Made by a program: the position numbers and the translations under genes. A DNA stretch of 64,000 nt. Source: Shewanella halifaxensis HAW-EB4 (GTDB lineage Bacteria > Pseudomonadota > Gammaproteobacteria > Enterobacterales > Shewanellaceae). The notes under the pieces are model-generated. The model saw only the letters and a list, made by a program, of their open reading frames with translations. It searched no databases and was not told where the DNA came from. Below, piece by piece: positions 59,125 through 64,000 of the stretch. How positions within the stretch are numbered: the stretch's first letter is position 1; every line of letters starts with the position of its first letter. Location: assembly GCF_000019185.1 (NCBI RefSeq), contig NC_010334.1:1922001-1986000 (forward strand). Reading direction: 5' to 3'.

Positions 59125-60930
59125 ATGTCTAAACCCTCTTTACTGCTACCTGCGTTAGCCTTATCTCTTAGTCTATGTAGCGTCCATGTTGCAGCGTCTA
59201 TTGATGGCATGAAGCCTAAGCCTGTCGAAGGCGCCCCATTAGGGTATATTATTCATAATCCTTATGAAAATGCGCCGCTAACGGCCTTAGTGACCCTAGC
59301 CGGGCACACCATTTCAGCGGTTGAAGTCACCGTGCATGCCAATGATGAAGATGGCGTGAGCTTGACTTATCAAGTCGATGATATGCGCGTGATGGATGAG
59401 GGCGGCGTGCCCATTTTTGGTCTCTATCCAGCGTTTATGAATCAGTTTACCGTTAAGTGGACTGAGAACGGCGAGCGTAAATCTCACAATTATAAAATGC
59501 TAACGCCCGATATCGATATGGGTTTTTCAGAAAGTCAGTGGGCTAAGGCACCCTTGGTTGAAGTTGAGCATGTCGATGCTGATTTTAAAGACAGATTGTA
59601 CTTTGTTAACTGGACTAACGCCGACGGTAAAGCCGCGCCGCTGATGCATAACAATGCTGATGCGCCAGGTGCATTTTCGTGGGACGGTAAACCGGGCTTC
59701 TTCATTATCGATACCGCGGGCGATATTCGCTGGTATATGAACCCCTATACCACTCATGATGCAAAAAGCTTTGACAGTGCGGGTTATGCTATGGGCATGA
59801 ACGTGACTAAAGATGGCAACATGGTGTGGGTGCAAGGCCAAGGCTGGAAGAAGATGTCGATTATGGGACGGATGATCTCAGAGCATAATCTGCCGGGTAA
59901 CTTTATCGATGCCTCTCACGAAGGCATCGAGGGCGCCAACGGAAACGTGTTTATTCGCGCCGCTGCCAAAGACTACCGTACTTCAGATGGCCGCTTGGTC
60001 AATACGATTCGCGATCAAATTATCGAGGTGGATAACACAGGTAAGCTGGTGGACTATTGGGATCTAAACACTATCTTAGATCCAATGCGTGACGCGGCAT
60101 TACTGTCACTTGATGCGGGCGCGGTCTGTTTAAATATTAATCTTGACGATGCGGGCCATCAAACCACCGAGGAAGACTTGGCCAACGCGCCTTATGGTGA
60201 TATTCACGGCGTGGCAACGGGTCGCAACTGGGCTCATGTTAACTCAATCGAGTACGATCCAAAGGACGACAGCATCATCATTAGCTCGCGCCATCAATCG
60301 GCGGTGATCAAGATTGGCCGTGATAAACAGGTTAAGTGGATCTTAAGTGCTAGCAAAGGCTGGAGCGAGAAGTTTCAAGATAAATTGCTTAAACCTATTA
60401 CGCCAGATGGTGAGCCAATTTGGTGTAACGAGAAGGGCGCATGTCAGGATAAAGATTTTGACTTTAGCTGGACATCACACACCGCCTACTTAGTGCCAGA
60501 GAAAGGTACCCTAACCGTGTTTGATAACGGCGATGGTCGCGATCTCGGCCAGCCTATGTTTGCTACTGAGAAGTACTCACGTTCGGTGGAATATAAAATC
60601 GATGAGCAGAACATGACGGTGCTGCAAGTCTGGGAATACGGTAAGGATGAGCTTGGCTATGAAGGTTACTCACCCGTGACCTCTATCGTTAAATATCAAG
60701 CCGATAAAGACAGCATGATGAGCTACTTTGCCTCAGCCGGTCTATTTGGTCTAGGCGGCGGTTACGGTAACCTGAAGATGGATGACACCACAGGTAAGGT
60801 GCAATCAATTCTGGTTGAGCATCGATATGGTGAAACTGAGCCTGCTGTACGCATTAATATCGATAGCCACGATATGTTTGCCACCGGTTATCGCGCTCAG
60901 GTTATTCGCGTCAATGAGATGCTTAAGTAG
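59125..60930 (+). CDS. assT: Periplasmic aryl-sulfate sulfotransferase (AssT)
   Basis: Transfers sulfate from one phenolic sulfate ester to another phenol without PAPS. 601 residues with a signal peptide (about 1-24, ending VAAS), an N-terminal beta domain, and a six-bladed propeller. The residues known from E. coli AssT are in place: DASHEGIEG (His265), NWAHVNSI (His371), SSRHQSAV (Arg) and the covalent-intermediate His452 in SWTSHTAYL. The disulfide pair WCNEKGAC (Cys434, Cys440) is also kept. In uropathogenic E. coli the gene is followed by dsbL-dsbI, which are missing here, so the general Dsb system must oxidise it. Monocistronic. Confidence 0.92.
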   Translation: MSKPSLLLPALALSLSLCSVHVAASIDGMKPKPVEGAPLGYIIHNPYENAPLTALVTLAGHTISAVEVTVHANDEDGVSLTYQVDDMRVMDEGGVPIFGLYPAFMNQFTVKWTENGERKSHNYKMLTPDIDMGFSESQWAKAPLVEVEHVDADFKDRLYFVNWTNADGKAAPLMHNNADAPGAFSWDGKPGFFIIDTAGDIRWYMNPYTTHDAKSFDSAGYAMGMNVTKDGNMVWVQGQGWKKMSIMGRMISEHNLPGNFIDASHEGIEGANGNVFIRAAAKDYRTSDGRLVNTIRDQIIEVDNTGKLVDYWDLNTILDPMRDAALLSLDAGAVCLNINLDDAGHQTTEEDLANAPYGDIHGVATGRNWAHVNSIEYDPKDDSIIISSRHQSAVIKIGRDKQVKWILSASKGWSEKFQDKLLKPITPDGEPIWCNEKGACQDKDFDFSWTSHTAYLVPEKGTLTVFDNGDGRDLGQPMFATEKYSRSVEYKIDEQNMTVLQVWEYGKDELGYEGYSPVTSIVKYQADKDSMMSYFASAGLFGLGGGYGNLKMDDTTGKVQSILVEHRYGETEPAVRINIDSHDMFATGYRAQVIRVNEMLK

Positions 60931-60972
60931 TTAATAAGTCATTGATTAAGAATATTCGATGACGGATCAACC

Positions 60973-61003
60973 AAAAAAATAGCGCCCTAGGCGCTATTTT
61001 TTT
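60973..61003. terminator. Bidirectional terminator assT / trp operon
   Basis: A 14-bp stem AAAAAAATAGCGCC / GGCGCTATTTTTTT with loop CTA, between convergent assT and trpA. Confidence 0.92.
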
Positions 61004-61020
61004 ATCTGTCGTTCGACTAC

Positions 61021-61830
61021 TTAGCGAGACGTTGCCGCCTTCATATTGCGGGTAAATTCACCGAGAGCGCTTAATAAGGCTTGTTCGTTGTCTTTATTGG
61101 CTGCGATGATTTTTACCACCGCAGAACCTGAAATCGCGCCAGCTGCGCCCGCATCGATGGCCGCTTTGACCTGCGAAGGTTCGGCAATACCAAAACCGAG
61201 TAGTGGCGGCGCACCATTAAACTCCTTTAGGCGATTGAGAATGTCGCCAATTGGCATACCCGCTTTCGATTCTGTGCCAGTAACACCCGCGCGTGATAAC
61301 AGGTAAGTGTAGCCTTCCCCTTTTTCGCTGACCTGCTTTAAGGTCTCGCTATCGGCATTAGGCGGTGCGATAAAGATTGGGCACACGCCGTGGGCCTTGG
61401 CTGATGCGATAAAAGGCGCGGCTTCCTCGACTGGTACGTCGGCAATTAATACCGAATCGACGCCAGCGGCTTGGCATTTGCCGTAAAACTTATCGATGCC
61501 GTTGGCAAACACGAGGTTTGCATATAAAAGCAGGCCGATAGGTAGCTCTGGGTACTTAGCGCGAATAGTGCCTAGCATCTCAAAGCACTGAGATGGCGTG
61601 GTGCCTGCGGCTAATGCGCGCAGGTTTGCACCTTGAATAACCGGACCATCGGCTAGTGGATCTGAGAATGGAAAGCCTAGCTCTAGGGCATCGGCGCCGT
61701 TTTCCACTAAGGTATCGATGATCTTGAGCGATAGCTCAGGTGATGGGTCGCCTAAGGTCACGAACGGCACAAATGCGCCTTGGTTTTTCTCATTAAGGGC
61801 GGCAAAGGCTGCCTGATAACGATTACTCAT
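61021..61830 (-). CDS. trpA: Tryptophan synthase alpha subunit
   Basis: Cleaves indole-3-glycerol phosphate to indole and glyceraldehyde 3-phosphate. 269 residues, the usual length, TIM barrel with FVPFVTLGDPSPE, ALELGFPFSDPLADGP (catalytic Glu and Asp) and LLSRAGVTGTE. The frame stays open 41 codons upstream, but that part is the out-of-frame trpB tail; the ATG at 61830 gives the family start MSNRYQAAFA. It overlaps trpB by 8 bases, so the pair is translationally coupled. Last gene of the operon, closed by the terminator at 60973. Confidence 0.97.
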   Translation of the reverse strand: MSNRYQAAFAALNEKNQGAFVPFVTLGDPSPELSLKIIDTLVENGADALELGFPFSDPLADGPVIQGANLRALAAGTTPSQCFEMLGTIRAKYPELPIGLLLYANLVFANGIDKFYGKCQAAGVDSVLIADVPVEEAAPFIASAKAHGVCPIFIAPPNADSETLKQVSEKGEGYTYLLSRAGVTGTESKAGMPIGDILNRLKEFNGAPPLLGFGIAEPSQVKAAIDAGAAGAISGSAVVKIIAANKDNEQALLSALGEFTRNMKAATSR

Positions 61831-63082
61831 TGCCACTCTCCTGATTGTTTTTCTCTGTATTCTGATTGTCAGCTTTTTGTTGCTCAACTTTTTGTTGCTC
61901 AACTTTTTGTTGCTCAAGAATGTCCGCAACGGTGAAGATATCTTTGTCACCACGGCCCGATAGGTTAACCACTAATAGGGTCTCTTTGGTGGCTTCTTTG
62001 GCTAACTTCACCGCATAAGCGATTGCGTGAGCCGATTCCAGTGCCGGAATAATCCCTTCACAGCGGGCGAGCAGTTGGAAGGTTTCCAGTGCTTCATCAT
62101 CGGTCGCCGACTCGTAAGTTGCGCGGCCAATGGCGGCAAGGTGCGCATGTTGCGGCCCAACCGATGGGAAATCAAGGCCTGCCGATACAGAGTAAGACTC
62201 TTCGACTTGACCTTCGCTATCTTGCATCAGTGGCGCTTTCATACCGAAGAAAATCCCCGTTTTACCATGATGAAGTGGCGCGCCATGCATTGGCGTATCA
62301 ATGCCTTTACCTGCAGGCTCAACCCCAATCAAGGCAACCTCTGGCTCATCGATAAAGTCGGCAAACATACCAATCGCATTTGAACCACCGCCAACACAGG
62401 CAATAACGGCATCGGGCAGGCGACCTTCACGCTCAAGAATTTGACGCTTAGTTTCAGCGCCAATCATGCGCTGGAACTCGCGTACTATTGTAGGATATGG
62501 ATGAGGCCCCGCAGCGGTGCCAAGTAGATAGTGGGCCTTGTCATAACAACCAGACCAGTCACGCATCGCTTCGTTACAAGCATCTTTTAAGGTGGCAGAG
62601 CCTGAGGTTACCGGGATCACTTCTGCGCCCATTAACTTCATTCTAAATACGTTAGGTGATTGACGCTCAACATCTTTGGCGCCCATATATACTCTGCATT
62701 TAAGACCGAGCAGGGCACAGGCAAGTGCCGTTGCCACGCCGTGTTGACCCGCGCCCGTCTCGGCAATGATCTCTTTCTTGCCCATGCGCTTTGCTAGTAG
62801 CGCCTGACCTAGTACTTGGTTGGTCTTGTGGGCGCCACCATGAAGTAGGTCTTCACGCTTTAAGTAAATCTTAGCCAGTGGGTTAGGGCTTAAGTTACGG
62901 GTTAGCGTTAATGCCGTTGGGCGACCCGCATAGTTCTTTAATAGGTCGGTAAATTCTTCTTGAAACGCTTCGTCTTCTTGCGCTTCAATAAATGCGGTCT
63001 CTAGCTGCTTAAGTGCTGGCATTAAGATTTGTGGAACGTACATACCACCGTATTCCCCAAAGTAGGGATTTAACTTGCTCAT
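61823..63082 (-). CDS. trpB: Tryptophan synthase beta subunit
   Basis: PLP enzyme that condenses indole with serine. 419 residues: MSKLNPYFGEYGGMYVPQIL at the start, the PLP lysine in GGAHKTNQVLGQA, ETGAGQHGVATA, and the phosphate-binding GGGSNAIG. The body ends at about 395 as in E. coli; a further 25 residues form a hydrophilic tail with three VEQQK units encoded by 15-bp tandem repeats, not seen in the enteric protein. The ATG at 63082 has AAGGA 7 bases upstream; a start 7 codons earlier is less likely. Overlaps trpA. Confidence 0.97.
   Translation of the reverse strand: MSKLNPYFGEYGGMYVPQILMPALKQLETAFIEAQEDEAFQEEFTDLLKNYAGRPTALTLTRNLSPNPLAKIYLKREDLLHGGAHKTNQVLGQALLAKRMGKKEIIAETGAGQHGVATALACALLGLKCRVYMGAKDVERQSPNVFRMKLMGAEVIPVTSGSATLKDACNEAMRDWSGCYDKAHYLLGTAAGPHPYPTIVREFQRMIGAETKRQILEREGRLPDAVIACVGGGSNAIGMFADFIDEPEVALIGVEPAGKGIDTPMHGAPLHHGKTGIFFGMKAPLMQDSEGQVEESYSVSAGLDFPSVGPQHAHLAAIGRATYESATDDEALETFQLLARCEGIIPALESAHAIAYAVKLAKEATKETLLVVNLSGRGDKDIFTVADILEQQKVEQQKVEQQKADNQNTEKNNQESGNE
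61865..61916. repeat. 15-bp tandem repeat inside the trpB 3' end
   Basis: About three copies of a TTTTTGTTGCTCAAC unit (plus-strand reading) encode the VEQQK repeats of the TrpB tail. In frame, so length changes would keep the reading frame. Confidence 0.85.
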
Positions 63083-63186
63083 TGTATTATCCTTTATCTT
63101 CAATTTGTTGCCACATCTGTTCTTAGTTTGTGGCGATATTCTGTTGTTTTTACTTGCCTAGTCTTAGGTTAAACAAGGCGTCATAA

Positions 63187-64000
63187 TCAATATTGGCGTA
63201 ATAACTTAAATGCCTCAGTGATTTTGGCTAAATCTTTAATACCAGGGATTTGCTCAAGGCCGGAGTTAAAGTCTAAGCCGTAAAATCCTTGGGCAGCGGC
63301 TTGCGTGGCATTGGCTGGGCTTAAGCCGCCCGCGAGCAAGGCTGCGCTTCTGTTTGGCAGTACCTTTTGCCAATCAAAGGTTTGGCCAGTGCCGCCAAAT
63401 TGGTTGTCTGACTTGCTATCAAATACGATTCGATCAATGCCTTCGGGGATAACAAGTTCATCGCCGCTATTACCCTCAGCATCGATACTCACCGCAACGG
63501 CTTTCCATATTTGAGTTTGACAGTTTAGCTCAGCAAAAATCGCCTTTAGCTGGCTAACTTCAAGGTGGGTTTCTTTACCGTGCAATTGCACTGCAAATAG
63601 ATCTAAATCGACGGCGAGCTTTGCGATAACATCGACCGCTTCATTGACAAATACTCCAACCAGATTGAGCCTAGTACCACTCTGTTTTAGCTGTTTGACT
63701 AGCTCTTGTGTCTGCTCGGCTGTCACCGCTCGTGGAGACTTTTTCGCAAAGATGAGTCCACCATAGACGGCGCCAGCTTTGGCGACAGCTAGCATGTCTT
63801 CGATACGGGTCAGGCCGCATACTTTGTTGTGGCCAAAAGTCAGGGTGCGGCAAGCAAGGTCCAGATCCTCCTCGGCCATCAATGAGCTACCCACCAAGAA
63901 GCCATCAACCAGTGGGCTCAAGCGGCGAACTTGGGCTTGGTTATAAATGCCCGATTCGCTGATCACCACTCTGTCAGCTGGGATATGCGGCGCCAGCGCT
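63187..64000 (-). CDS. trpCF: Bifunctional indole-3-glycerol phosphate synthase / phosphoribosylanthranilate isomerase (C-terminal part, cut by window edge)
   Basis: The last 271 codons of the fused TrpC-TrpF protein. The visible start ALAPHIPADRVVISESGIYN and FLVGSSLMAEEDLDLA belong to the end of the IGPS barrel. From NKVCGLTRIEDML (catalytic Cys of the isomerase) to the end is the PRAI domain, with VQLHGKE, LLAGGLSPAN and GLDFNSGLE. The fusion is the same as in E. coli TrpC. The gene enters from beyond base 64000, so the 5' part and the upstream trp genes are not visible. A 104-base gap separates it from trpB. Confidence 0.96.
   Translation of the reverse strand, partial: ALAPHIPADRVVISESGIYNQAQVRRLSPLVDGFLVGSSLMAEEDLDLACRTLTFGHNKVCGLTRIEDMLAVAKAGAVYGGLIFAKKSPRAVTAEQTQELVKQLKQSGTRLNLVGVFVNEAVDVIAKLAVDLDLFAVQLHGKETHLEVSQLKAIFAELNCQTQIWKAVAVSIDAEGNSGDELVIPEGIDRIVFDSKSDNQFGGTGQTFDWQKVLPNRSAALLAGGLSPANATQAAAQGFYGLDFNSGLEQIPGIKDLAKITEAFKLLRQY

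Noticed and set aside
61831..61953. Upstream extension of trpA with NKKLSNKKL repeats
   Set aside because: It is the second-frame reading of the trpB tail repeats; the ATG at 61830 gives the normal TrpA length.

Overview
The window is a piece of a gammaproteobacterial chromosome. Gene content and order (topA - small membrane protein - cysB; csiV - mfd - PilZ-like - lolCDE; nagZ - ycfP; complete nqrABCDEF; assT; trpBA with fused trpCF) most resemble a marine Shewanella. That genus call is inference from protein families and synteny remembered from the genus; no search was run.

Left part (1-39 kb). Mostly core genes: the start of a dicarboxylate/amino acid symporter (leaves the window), a large Ig-like lipoprotein, astB, topA, a coiled-coil membrane protein, cysB, sdaA, nagZ-ycfP, acylphosphatase, csiV-mfd, a PilZ-like protein, the lipoprotein-sorting ABC exporter lolC-lolD-lolE, an M14 peptidase, yecM, an L,D-transpeptidase, a voltage-gated K+ channel, a MATE exporter, yqfB, a tetR-MFP-RND efflux operon with its own candidate operators, a FUSC protein, a secreted MTA/SAH nucleosidase, and a TerC-family Mn2+ exporter preceded by a recognisable yybP-ykoY manganese riboswitch.

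Accessory part (39-47.5 kb). A small chromosomal integron lies here: an integron integrase (minus strand) with a textbook LexA box just upstream, a palindrome-rich attI-side region, and two gene cassettes, each closed by an attC site. Cassette 1 encodes a DUF6602-like protein with a PD-(D/E)xK-type nuclease signature, cassette 2 a DUF2971 protein. Both are plausible phage-defence or stress cassettes. Related inverted-repeat elements sit on each side of the integron. Beyond it come an Ap4A phosphorylase-like gene ending in a hexanucleotide repeat, a lipoprotein, a GFA/CENP-V protein, a universal stress protein and several dispersed intergenic repeats.

Right part (47.5-64 kb). A second dicarboxylate symporter, the nfeD-slipin pair, and the Na+-pumping NADH:quinone oxidoreductase operon nqrA-F. 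The nqr operon has two oddities: a small overlapping ORF between nqrB and nqrC, and an exact 82-bp copy of the nqrF 3' end downstream. Next come a hairpin-bounded element that looks like a gene-less IS200/IS605 relic, a small membrane protein, a periplasmic aryl-sulfate sulfotransferase, and the end of the tryptophan operon (trpCF-trpB-trpA, minus strand). Strong intrinsic terminators close most convergent gene pairs. No tRNA, rRNA or CRISPR array was seen.
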